Shown here in pieces: positions 1-6,689 of a stretch of DNA of 32,474 nucleotides. This DNA is from a virus. The notes beneath the pieces were generated by a model that ran no database searches, had not been told where the DNA came from, and saw nothing but the letters and a program-made list of their open reading frames with translations. Location: the IMG/VR virus record IMGVR_UViG_3300022665_000235, positions 1 through 32,474 of that record; one strand, given 5' to 3'. Every line of letters begins with the position of its first letter. Within the stretch, counting starts at the first letter, position 1. The position numbers and the translations under genes are program-made.

Positions 1-1152
1 GAGCTGGATGACGCTTCTCCTTCCTACCAGGAGGAGTACGAGATATTTGAGTGGTGGGGAGATTATGACTTTGATAATGATGGGATCGAGGAAAGGCTTC
101 TCATCACATACCATAGACAGACTCAGACCATCATCAGGGCCCACTTCAACCCCTACTGGCACCGGAGAAAGCCGTTCCGAGAGTTCGAGTTCTGGCCTCG
201 GCACGATAGGTGGGGAGGGATAGGGATAGCTAGGATGGTGGCCCCGATACAGGATGAGGTCTCGACACTTCACAATCAGGGGATCGACAACCGCACGGCA
301 GGGAACACGCGGATGTGGGAGGTGGTCTCAGGTTCTCAGGCCGACCATAGCTTCGATGGCACGGCTCCTGGGCGGAAGATCAAGGTCGATCAGTTGGGTA
401 AGGAGATCAACCCTATCGAGTTCGCATCCAAGGCCGATGGGTTCAGTGATGCTGAGGACTTAGCCCTCCGGTATGCTCAGCAGAGGACGGGTGTCTCGGA
501 TTTCCTCTCCGGCACCGATAAGGGTCAGGCGGGTGGTAGAGAGACCGCTACGACCACGATGGTCAAGCTTCAGGAGGCTAGGACGCGCTTCAACTGGACG
601 ATGGATTCCGCTCGGGCGGCGATGGCCGATATCGCCCAGATGACAGTATCCCTGCTTCAGCAGTTCGGGGACGATATGAACTTCGAGTCCCTGCTTGGGG
701 ATGAGGCTGCTACGCGGGTCAGGGAGTTTTTGACCCTACCAGAGGATGAGGTGAGGGAGCACGGGAAGATCTCGGTCACGGCTTCTTCCGCTTCGATGAA
801 CAAGGAGGCCGAGAAGCAGAACCAGATAGCTCTCCACCAGCTCAACACACAGCACACGCTGCAATACGAGATGCCGCTGGTACAGATCATCCTGAACCCA
901 CAGGCTCCACCGGAGTTGAAAGAATATGCTATGGAGAAAATTAAGGGCTCGCGTGTCCTCTTGGATCGCATACTTCAGACGTTCGACTCCAAAAACACAA
1001 ATGAGATCCTGGGCTCCCTCGTCGCACTTGAGGCGATCCTTGGACAAGGTGGACCCCAGGGGACAGCGGCTGGACCTGGGGGAGCGGGCGGACCTCCGCA
1101 ACCATTTGCTCAGCCCAATGTGGAAATTCCAACTGAGGCTGTACCAGTATGA
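1..1152 (+). CDS. Portal protein, 5' end cut off by the window
   Basis: The frame is open from base 1 and gives 383 residues to the TGA at 1150-1152. The visible part includes an acidic/aromatic stretch (EYEIFEWWGDYDFDNDG), a WPRHDRWGGIGIARMVAPIQ segment, and a helical region with SGTDKGQAGGRETATTT and a glutamine-rich C-terminal half. This pattern, followed by a scaffold-like gene and a capsid gene, fits the dodecameric portal of podovirus-type phages, through which DNA enters and leaves the head. The last about 40 residues are Gly/Pro/Ala-rich and probably disordered. The first ATG in frame within the window (235) is internal and not the true start. The family call rests on composition and position, not on an alignment. 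Confidence 0.7.
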   Translation, partial: ELDDASPSYQEEYEIFEWWGDYDFDNDGIEERLLITYHRQTQTIIRAHFNPYWHRRKPFREFEFWPRHDRWGGIGIARMVAPIQDEVSTLHNQGIDNRTAGNTRMWEVVSGSQADHSFDGTAPGRKIKVDQLGKEINPIEFASKADGFSDAEDLALRYAQQRTGVSDFLSGTDKGQAGGRETATTTMVKLQEARTRFNWTMDSARAAMADIAQMTVSLLQQFGDDMNFESLLGDEAATRVREFLTLPEDEVREHGKISVTASSASMNKEAEKQNQIALHQLNTQHTLQYEMPLVQIILNPQAPPELKEYAMEKIKGSRVLLDRILQTFDSKNTNEILGSLVALEAILGQGGPQGTAAGPGGAGGPPQPFAQPNVEIPTEAVPV

Positions 1153-1327
1153 GTGGGCGCAGACGGTCGAGAATCTCATCGTTGAAGAGGACCCGGAGAA
1201 GAAAACACGGCTTCAGGGCAAGCTTCAAGGCTTGCGGCGGGCGGTGGATTTGCCTTACATGCTTTTAGACGGAGAGGTAGAGGATGGCGCAAGAGAACGA
1301 GAAGGACGAGAAAGACGTATTGGGTGA
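1118..1327 (+). CDS. Small hypothetical protein after portal (69 aa)
   Basis: This 69-residue frame overlaps the end of the portal gene by 35 nt and the start of the next gene by 44 nt. Its core (EWAQTVENLIVEEDPEKKTR followed by LQGKLQGLRRAVDLP) reads like a folded helical protein. Short proteins of this kind often follow portal genes in environmental phages. The C-terminal 20 residues are highly charged and lie over the start of the scaffold gene. No good ribosome binding site precedes the ATG at 1118, so the start is uncertain and translation may depend on coupling to the portal gene. Function unknown. Confidence 0.5.
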   Translation: MWKFQLRLYQYEWAQTVENLIVEEDPEKKTRLQGKLQGLRRAVDLPYMLLDGEVEDGAREREGRERRIG

Positions 1328-2072
1328 AGAGTATGGTGCTCTGGCTGGGCACACGCCGGTGGATGGGCTCAAGATCATGATGGGGATGCAGAGTGAGATG
1401 GCGGCTGAGAACCAGCGTCTAAGGGCCGAGGCCACAAAGCCTTCACCTCCTCCTCCAAAACCTAAGAAAGCCCCTCCTGAGCCAAGGACGGTCGATCTAG
1501 ACGCTATCAGGGGCGAGGACCCAGAGAAGGCCGCCGAGGAGCTGAACCGCTATACCTCGGAGGTGGTGGGGGATGTGGTCAAGGAGCAGTTCGCCGCCCG
1601 GGACGAGATAGACTTCCCCGCTAAGCGTCAGCAGGCTAAGACTGCTGCGGCTGAGATGGTTCGTCAAAGGGGGATGGATTTCTCCGAGTTCGAGTCCACC
1701 CTGGATACCCACATGACCGAGCAGAATAGCGTGAGCAAGGCCTCTCAGGCTGATCCGAACATGTGGTTTCAGGCCTTCGTGTTAGCAAAAGGAGCCCAAG
1801 CTATGAGTGGACAACCCACCAATACTTCTGGGACACCCCATGTGGAGCGTCCCACCCCCTCTAGCCCACAGAACCGGACCAAGGCGGTCCTGACACCTGT
1901 AGAGTCGGAGGTGAGAGACAACTTCGCCCGTGTAGCCGGAGAGCCTATCTCTGATGATGAGTGGGCTTTTTTCCGGGACAAGGGACAAGGGAATGACGAG
2001 CCGAGGATGAACATCGATGACTACGAGGAATACGTCCTCAAACAGGCTAGTAAGCAGAAGGCGAGGCGATAA
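1284..2072 (+). CDS. Probable capsid scaffold protein
   Basis: The gene encodes 262 aa, strongly charged, with a proline/lysine-rich linker around residues 50-67 (PSPPPPKPKKAPPEP) and long predicted helices before and after it. The N-terminal part resembles a coiled coil (MQSEMAAENQRLRAEA). Scaffold proteins of tailed phages are helical, low-complexity and encoded between portal and major capsid genes, which fits here. There is no visible protease motif. The start ATG follows a GGAGAGG ribosome site at 1271. The stop overlaps the next start by one base. Assignment is by position and composition. Confidence 0.5.
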   Translation: MAQENEKDEKDVLGEEYGALAGHTPVDGLKIMMGMQSEMAAENQRLRAEATKPSPPPPKPKKAPPEPRTVDLDAIRGEDPEKAAEELNRYTSEVVGDVVKEQFAARDEIDFPAKRQQAKTAAAEMVRQRGMDFSEFESTLDTHMTEQNSVSKASQADPNMWFQAFVLAKGAQAMSGQPTNTSGTPHVERPTPSSPQNRTKAVLTPVESEVRDNFARVAGEPISDDEWAFFRDKGQGNDEPRMNIDDYEEYVLKQASKQKARR

Positions 2073-2623
2073 TGGCTTTTAAGAAACCCAAGGAGGATCG
2101 TCCCGTCCCCCGGGCAGATGTAACACCCGTGACCTCGGAGAAGCAGAAGGCGCTCCTGGAGGAGAAGCTCATCGGTAGTTCAGCAAAGGTCATTGACCAG
2201 ATGAGCGATGAGGAGATTGTAGAGATAGCCAAGCTGTATAGACCTTCCACGCCCATCAAGATTCCCAATCATCTACTCGACCCGAACTACGAATACCGCT
2301 GGGTCAACAAGACCCTAAAGAACTGGCGCAGGCGTAGAGGTACGGGTTGGACTCCCATCATGGAAAAGGGCGAGAACTGCCTAGAGCGGTTCCTGAAGAA
2401 TGGTGTGAGTGTTGACGAAATCCACATGGGTACCCACTTTGATACAGGCAGTGGGATGTTGTCACTCGACAAAGACTTAGTCTTGTGCTTCATCCTCAAG
2501 AGGGTTGCTGTGGCGATCCGCAAGGAGCTTTCAGACGCGCAACGTGCTCGGATGAGGGCTTCGAGAAGCGTGTTTCACGATGCAGGCAAGCTGGCGGGGG
2601 TCAGTACATACGATAGAGACTGA
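2072..2623 (+). CDS. Hypothetical structural-region protein (183 aa)
   Basis: I do not recognise this 183-aa protein. Its start overlaps the preceding stop (TAATG), so the two are translationally coupled. The N-terminal 60 residues are charged and helical. The centre is rich in Trp, Arg and Asn (EYRWVNKTLKNWRRRRGTGW), and the C-terminal third contains a hydrophobic helix (LVLCFILKRVAVAIRKEL) followed by basic residues. Its place between scaffold and capsid-associated genes suggests a role in head assembly or a minor virion component. That is inference only. Confidence 0.6.
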   Translation: MAFKKPKEDRPVPRADVTPVTSEKQKALLEEKLIGSSAKVIDQMSDEEIVEIAKLYRPSTPIKIPNHLLDPNYEYRWVNKTLKNWRRRRGTGWTPIMEKGENCLERFLKNGVSVDEIHMGTHFDTGSGMLSLDKDLVLCFILKRVAVAIRKELSDAQRARMRASRSVFHDAGKLAGVSTYDRD

Positions 2624-2681
2624 CCTTTCAGACGGCCAGAAGCGTCCCATAGGGGACTAGGACAAGGAAAAGGAGTCTATC

Positions 2682-3200
2682 ATGGCTTTTGTTCCACGCT
2701 TTACACTGACCGGCGCACCGCCCTTTGTTCGTGCCTATGCTATCACGGCTTCAGCGGAATGGGATGTCTACGATATCCTCACGCTGGATGGCGCCCGTGG
2801 TCTCGATGAGGCTGGAGATTCGACAACCGACATCATCGGAGCGGCGTTAGGGAACGTAGGAAACACTACGACCGGCCAGTCGGATGCCGACGAGTTGCGG
2901 TCGTACCTAGCGGCACTGACCACCGGGAAGCACGAACCCGTAGCCGTCATGACCTACACAACCGTGTTCGAGACGGATGATGGCAATAGTACGGGTACTG
3001 CGGCAGCGGCCGATGTAGGCGAGATCGCAGATCTAGAATTGGTCTCAGGGGCCTGGGGTATCAACAACGGTACCTCAGCCACTGCAGATACCCCCAACTT
3101 CCGGGTCATCGACATCGAGGAAACACGGGGTACGTATCTGGTCGTTCCAGCACCACTGGAGCTAGCTAACGTATTTCAGTTCTTTGACGCCGCTAGTTGA
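2682..3200 (+). CDS. Probable capsid-associated beta-rich protein (decoration candidate)
   Basis: The protein has 172 aa and is rich in Thr, Ala, Gly and Asp with short beta-type segments, lacking lysine-rich or coiled-coil regions. It starts with MAFVPRFTLTGAPPF after an AAAGGAG ribosome site at 2669. The C-terminal segment FRVIDIEETRGTYLVV resembles the C-terminal segment of the 205-aa protein two genes downstream (VEITKVDTNRGRYIVKF), suggesting a shared fold or duplicated domain. A soluble beta-rich protein upstream of the major capsid gene is often a head decoration or stabilising protein. The function is inferred from position. Confidence 0.5.
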   Translation: MAFVPRFTLTGAPPFVRAYAITASAEWDVYDILTLDGARGLDEAGDSTTDIIGAALGNVGNTTTGQSDADELRSYLAALTTGKHEPVAVMTYTTVFETDDGNSTGTAAAADVGEIADLELVSGAWGINNGTSATADTPNFRVIDIEETRGTYLVVPAPLELANVFQFFDAAS

Positions 3201-3236
3201 GTTGGTTTGCAATACTGCGGTAAAGGCTTTGATCTG

Positions 3237-3422
3237 ATGCAGAAGGTGCTTTTTAGGATTCTGGTTGGGGCTATCGCTGCCGCTATTGAGGGCGTTAGGC
3301 AGTCCCTTGCCGGGGCGGATCTGAGCGAGCTAGGACAGTATGCAGCCATCGCAGGTTTGGTGGCCGCTGCCCTAGTCTCAGGCTTGGGTATCCTGACGAA
3401 GAAGTACCTGAGCGACGGGTGA
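3237..3422 (+). CDS. Small membrane-type protein in the head module (61 aa)
   Basis: From the ATG at 3237 the product is 61 aa. It has an amphipathic N-terminus (MQKVLFRILVGAIAAAIEGV) and one clear hydrophobic segment near residues 38-54 (AAIAGLVAAALVSGLGIL), ending in KKYLSDG. A TTG at 3207 would add ten residues. Neither start has a strong ribosome site. Its TGA overlaps the GTG start of the next gene (GTGA). A membrane-type protein is unexpected among head genes; it could be a holin-like, capsid-internal or membrane-association peptide. Function unknown. Confidence 0.5.
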   Translation: MQKVLFRILVGAIAAAIEGVRQSLAGADLSELGQYAAIAGLVAAALVSGLGILTKKYLSDG

Positions 3423-4036
3423 GCTTTCTCTGGGTTCAGCGCAGCGATGATGAACTGAAATGGACTTGGAAAGAGTCGGAGAGTGGGCAGGGTATCGTCA
3501 CCGACAACTTCCGTAGGGTACGGAAAAGGTTCGAGTCCCAGTACGGTCTTGGAGTTCTGGGAGGAAGAGGAGAGGGAAGAGAAACGACTGGAGCGGTAGG
3601 AACGCTCTGGACGATCACGAGTGGGGTGAGCTGGGACTTAGGCGACCTACTCAGGCTCAACGACCCGGATAATGACGATTTCGACCTCCGGGAGCTGAGT
3701 AGCACGACGGAGACGGTGCAGTGCGCCGCAGCACAGAATGTTGTGGGCGGTGCTCTCCCGGTTTCTGAGTTTGGTGATTACCTGGGAAGTGGGTTCCCAG
3801 CAATCTGGAATGTGACATCTGTCGATAGGTTCAGCACGACGGATGTAAACAGCACGATCCCAGTTGAGAGCACTCACGTAGGCTTGAAGGTGCCGCTGGA
3901 TAATTCGAGTGGATGGCAGATTGACGTGAGTGGAGGTACGGAGACGGTGGAGATTACCAAGGTGGATACTAACCGTGGGCGCTACATCGTGAAGTTCCTA
4001 GATGCGTCGATACAGGCCAATCCACATGACGGGTAA
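3419..4036 (+). CDS. Hypothetical beta-rich virion-region protein (205 aa)
   Basis: The protein has 205 aa and begins at a GTG that overlaps the stop of the previous gene, so it is probably translated by coupling. It has charged, Trp-containing N-terminal strands (MSFLWVQRSDDELKWTWKES), a central Ser/Thr/Asp-rich part, and a C-terminal motif (ITKVDTNRGRYIVKF) related to the end of the protein encoded at 2682. Two such related proteins flanking a small membrane protein suggest a head decoration or spike set. It has no transmembrane segment or catalytic motif. Function inferred only from neighbourhood. Confidence 0.55.
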   Translation: MSFLWVQRSDDELKWTWKESESGQGIVTDNFRRVRKRFESQYGLGVLGGRGEGRETTGAVGTLWTITSGVSWDLGDLLRLNDPDNDDFDLRELSSTTETVQCAAAQNVVGGALPVSEFGDYLGSGFPAIWNVTSVDRFSTTDVNSTIPVESTHVGLKVPLDNSSGWQIDVSGGTETVEITKVDTNRGRYIVKFLDASIQANPHDG

Positions 4037-4108
4037 GTCGTAGTGTAAATCTGCGAGGCACCTCGGGATCGGTTTCGCGCCCCCCGTTGTGTCCCTAAAG
4101 GAGGAAGA

Positions 4109-5032
4109 ATGGCTATCACAAACTTTCCACGAGGAGTGTCGAGCTTCGGGATTCCGTTGTTCGGCAGTGGGCCGATTTTTACCACCGGTACGGTGCGATG
4201 GGTCCATTCCGGGATAGGGACAAACGACAACAACGGTCTCGACCCGGATCGGCCGTTTGCAACGATTGATGCGGCCATTAATGCAAGCACTGCAACATCC
4301 TCGACTCATGCGGGTGAGGACTTTGTAGTAGCCATGCCAGGCCACGCGGAGACTATCTCCGGGGCTAACGGGTTCGATATCGACGTAGCTGGAGTTACGG
4401 TCTTAGGACTAGGACGGGGTACCCTGAGACCCACGCTGACGTACTCGGCCACGGCATCAACCATCGCGGTAGGGGCCAACGGAACGGCCCTCATCAACTT
4501 CCTGCATGTAGCGTCGATTAACGCGGTAGTGACGATGATGGACATCCAAGCGACCACAGGCTTTCTCTTGGAGGCTAATGAGTTCCGGGATGCGGCGTCC
4601 ATTGGGATTACGGACACGATCACCCTCACTGACGAAGTGGATTTGGTGCTCCGCAACAACCGTTTCTACGAGACGGACACCGGAGTGGGGCAGTCCTGCA
4701 TTCTAGGGACCACGCCACTGCGGTTGGTTATTGACGGGAACTATTTCCACAAGGATGCCCAGACGGGTATCATCGAAAATGGGAATGCCACCGTGTTGCA
4801 GGTTGTCAACAACTACATCCGGACCCTTGCAGCAGAGGACTTAGCGATTGTATCGGGCTCGACGGCTACGGGCTGGATCGACAATAACATGATCCGGTTG
4901 CAGGATGATGCGTTCAATATCACGGAGGCAATCACGATTACGACCAATATCCAGTTGGGTCGTAACTGGGTGGTTAACGCAGATGAGCAGCGGGTAATAG
5001 AACATAACGCTGTCCAGTCTACGGATTCGTAA
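4109..5032 (+). CDS. Right-handed beta-helix virion protein
   Basis: The gene encodes 307 aa with repeated short strands ending in Asn/Asp/Gly turns (LVLRNNRFYETDTG, LVIDGNYFHKDAQTGI, VVNNYIRT, WIDNNMIRL). This is the sequence signature of a parallel beta-helix (pectate-lyase-like) fold. The segment WVHSGIGTNDNNGLDPDRPF near residue 30, followed by ATIDAAINA, is the cap typical of phage proteins that carry this fold. No obvious catalytic Asp pair can be assigned, so it may be structural (head spike or decoration) rather than a depolymerase. It has the strongest ribosome site seen here, AAAGGAGGA at 4097, and sits just before the major capsid gene, which suggests a high copy number. Confidence 0.65.
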   Translation: MAITNFPRGVSSFGIPLFGSGPIFTTGTVRWVHSGIGTNDNNGLDPDRPFATIDAAINASTATSSTHAGEDFVVAMPGHAETISGANGFDIDVAGVTVLGLGRGTLRPTLTYSATASTIAVGANGTALINFLHVASINAVVTMMDIQATTGFLLEANEFRDAASIGITDTITLTDEVDLVLRNNRFYETDTGVGQSCILGTTPLRLVIDGNYFHKDAQTGIIENGNATVLQVVNNYIRTLAAEDLAIVSGSTATGWIDNNMIRLQDDAFNITEAITITTNIQLGRNWVVNADEQRVIEHNAVQSTDS

Positions 5033-5049
5033 ACATAGGTTGATAGAAG

Positions 5050-5087
5050 GCTGTTAGGAGACAGCGCTCACGCCATAGGGCGTTTTT
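5050..5087 (+). terminator. Two small hairpins before the capsid gene, the second with a T tract
   Basis: Hairpin one pairs GCTGT (5050-5054) with ACAGC (5061-5065). Hairpin two pairs ACGCC (5070-5074) with GGCGT (5079-5083) and runs into five T residues (5083-5087). The second resembles a short intrinsic terminator but has only 5 bp, so termination would be partial. It could also be an mRNA 5' stabiliser or processing site for the capsid message. Confidence 0.3.
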
Positions 5088-5108
5088 GGAAAGTAGCGAG
5101 ATAAAAAA

Positions 5109-6011
5109 ATGCCAATGTCACGCGGGGCCTTCCCGGTCATTACGGCCAGGGCGGGGCTCAAACGGGCGTACTTTTTGGAGTACAGTCAACACAAAATGCT
5201 GTACCCCACCGTCTTTAAAATGAATGACTCTACCCGGGGCTTCGAGGATTTCGTAAAGATCTCTGGGTTGGGACGCATGTCATTGCTGGGTGAGGGCGAG
5301 TCGATCTTCTATGATCAGGCCGTGGAGGGAACACGGATCAGTGTTGGTCATGCGATGTTCGGGCTTGGCTTCCAGGTATCTCGGGTCCTCATGGACGACG
5401 AGCAATACTCGATCATGTCTCGGATGTCTCAGGCCCTGGCTCGTTCGGTACAGTACGAGCAGGAAGTACGCGCTTGGGCAATCTTCAACGACGCTCAAGC
5501 AGGTGCTACCTTCACCGGCTTCGACGCACTAGCGCTCTTGAGCAACAGCCACACGCTGTTGAACAGTACGGCTACCCAGGACAACCGCATCCAAGCGGAT
5601 CTGTCGGTGAGTGCACTAGAAGCAGCGGTGGATCTGTTCGCCACGGTAGTTGACGAATCCGACATGAATCTTGCGATCGACCCCAAAGTCCTGGTGGTGC
5701 CAGCACAGAATCGCTGGCTAGCATCGACGCTCCTGGAGTCAGAGTATGACCCAGAGAGTGCCAACAATGCTATCAACCCTCTCAGGGATGTGGGACTCGG
5801 TTGGTTCGCAACCCCATTCATCACGGATACCGACTCGTGGTTTGTCCTGGCAGATAAAGGCGATCACGACCTGAATTTCTACTGGAGACTCAAGCCGGAA
5901 ACCGAGGACACGACAGACTTCGACACGAAGACCCTGAAGTTCAGTTCCATAATGAGATTCGCGGTTCTCTTTAACGAATTTCGAGGGGTTGTAGGGAGCA
6001 TGGGGGTATGA
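5109..6011 (+). CDS. Major capsid protein, HK97 fold
   Basis: The 300-aa length and C-terminal half match the phage major head subunit family: a VDLFATVVDESDMNLAIDPK segment, a KVLVVPAQNRWLASTLL strand-helix, NNAINPLRDVGLGW around residue 218, a TDTDSWFVLADK strand and the closing LKFSSIMRFAVLFNEFRGV. These make up the HK97-type shell subunit, closest in feel to Mu gpT-like major capsid proteins. No N-terminal delta domain or protease is seen, consistent with a separate scaffold. The start at 5109 has only a weak ribosome site (GAG eight bases upstream) for what should be the most abundant phage protein, so mRNA structure or position may compensate. Confidence 0.85.
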   Translation: MPMSRGAFPVITARAGLKRAYFLEYSQHKMLYPTVFKMNDSTRGFEDFVKISGLGRMSLLGEGESIFYDQAVEGTRISVGHAMFGLGFQVSRVLMDDEQYSIMSRMSQALARSVQYEQEVRAWAIFNDAQAGATFTGFDALALLSNSHTLLNSTATQDNRIQADLSVSALEAAVDLFATVVDESDMNLAIDPKVLVVPAQNRWLASTLLESEYDPESANNAINPLRDVGLGWFATPFITDTDSWFVLADKGDHDLNFYWRLKPETEDTTDFDTKTLKFSSIMRFAVLFNEFRGVVGSMGV

Positions 6012-6050
6012 AAGTCGTTACATAGCAACGACTTAGCGGGGAGGTAAGGT

Positions 6051-6689
6051 ATGGGTTTGTCCTTCGGGGGGTTCACCGAGGCGGTGATGGCTGCGCTCGG
6101 GCACCCCCCTCCAGACCTGGTCTCCAAGGATGAGGTAGCTGGGGTTATCAACGATGCGTACTTCGAGGTGGCGAGGAAGTTTCGTCACCGGAGGATGCAG
6201 AGCGATACGACTATCTCTACTACCTCGGGGACGAATGAGTATGCCCTACCATCAGATTATTTCTGGATGCGAGTGGTGAGGGATGAGACCAACAACGAGA
6301 ACCTGTTGTCTAGAAGCCTAGCCTTCATCCAATCCAGGAACGATGGGATCAATTCCCAGCCCCTGTATTGGGCTACCGAGGACTACAACATTATCCTCGA
6401 CCCCACCCCTGACGATACGTACACGATTAGGCTCTGGTACTTCGCCCGACCCGCCCGGCTCGTGGTGGCCGTGGATAAGAGCATCTTTGAGGACGAGTGG
6501 GATGAGATCATCAAAAGAGGTGCGGAGGCCAAAGCCTTCTACCTCATGGGGGAATACGATCGACAGATCCATGCTAAGAATCTTCAGAGAAGTCTGATGA
6601 ACGACATCCAGGAGACCCAGGTGCTTGAGCAGGCCACCGGGGTACAGGTAGCTGGACCTCTTACGACTTTGAACGAGCCGAGGCTCTGA
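6051..6689 (+). CDS. Head-tail adaptor/connector protein
   Basis: The protein has 212 aa and is mostly helical, with a DEVAGVINDAYFEVARKFRH opening helix, a beta segment with EYALPSDYFWMRVV, and a C-terminal helix that binds neighbouring rings (GAEAKAFYLMGEYDRQIHAK). The N-terminal helix, ALPSDY strand and YWATEDYNIILDPTPDDTY turn are typical of the P22 gp4/T7 gp11-type adaptor family that sits under the portal. It follows the capsid gene directly, as in many podoviruses. A GGGAGG ribosome site lies near 6039. The stop overlaps the next start by one base. Confidence 0.7.
   Translation: MGLSFGGFTEAVMAALGHPPPDLVSKDEVAGVINDAYFEVARKFRHRRMQSDTTISTTSGTNEYALPSDYFWMRVVRDETNNENLLSRSLAFIQSRNDGINSQPLYWATEDYNIILDPTPDDTYTIRLWYFARPARLVVAVDKSIFEDEWDEIIKRGAEAKAFYLMGEYDRQIHAKNLQRSLMNDIQETQVLEQATGVQVAGPLTTLNEPRL

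Noticed and set aside
8-223. 71-codon + frame at the left edge
   Set aside because: It is a shadow of the portal frame, which is open from base 1 and has the protein-like sequence.
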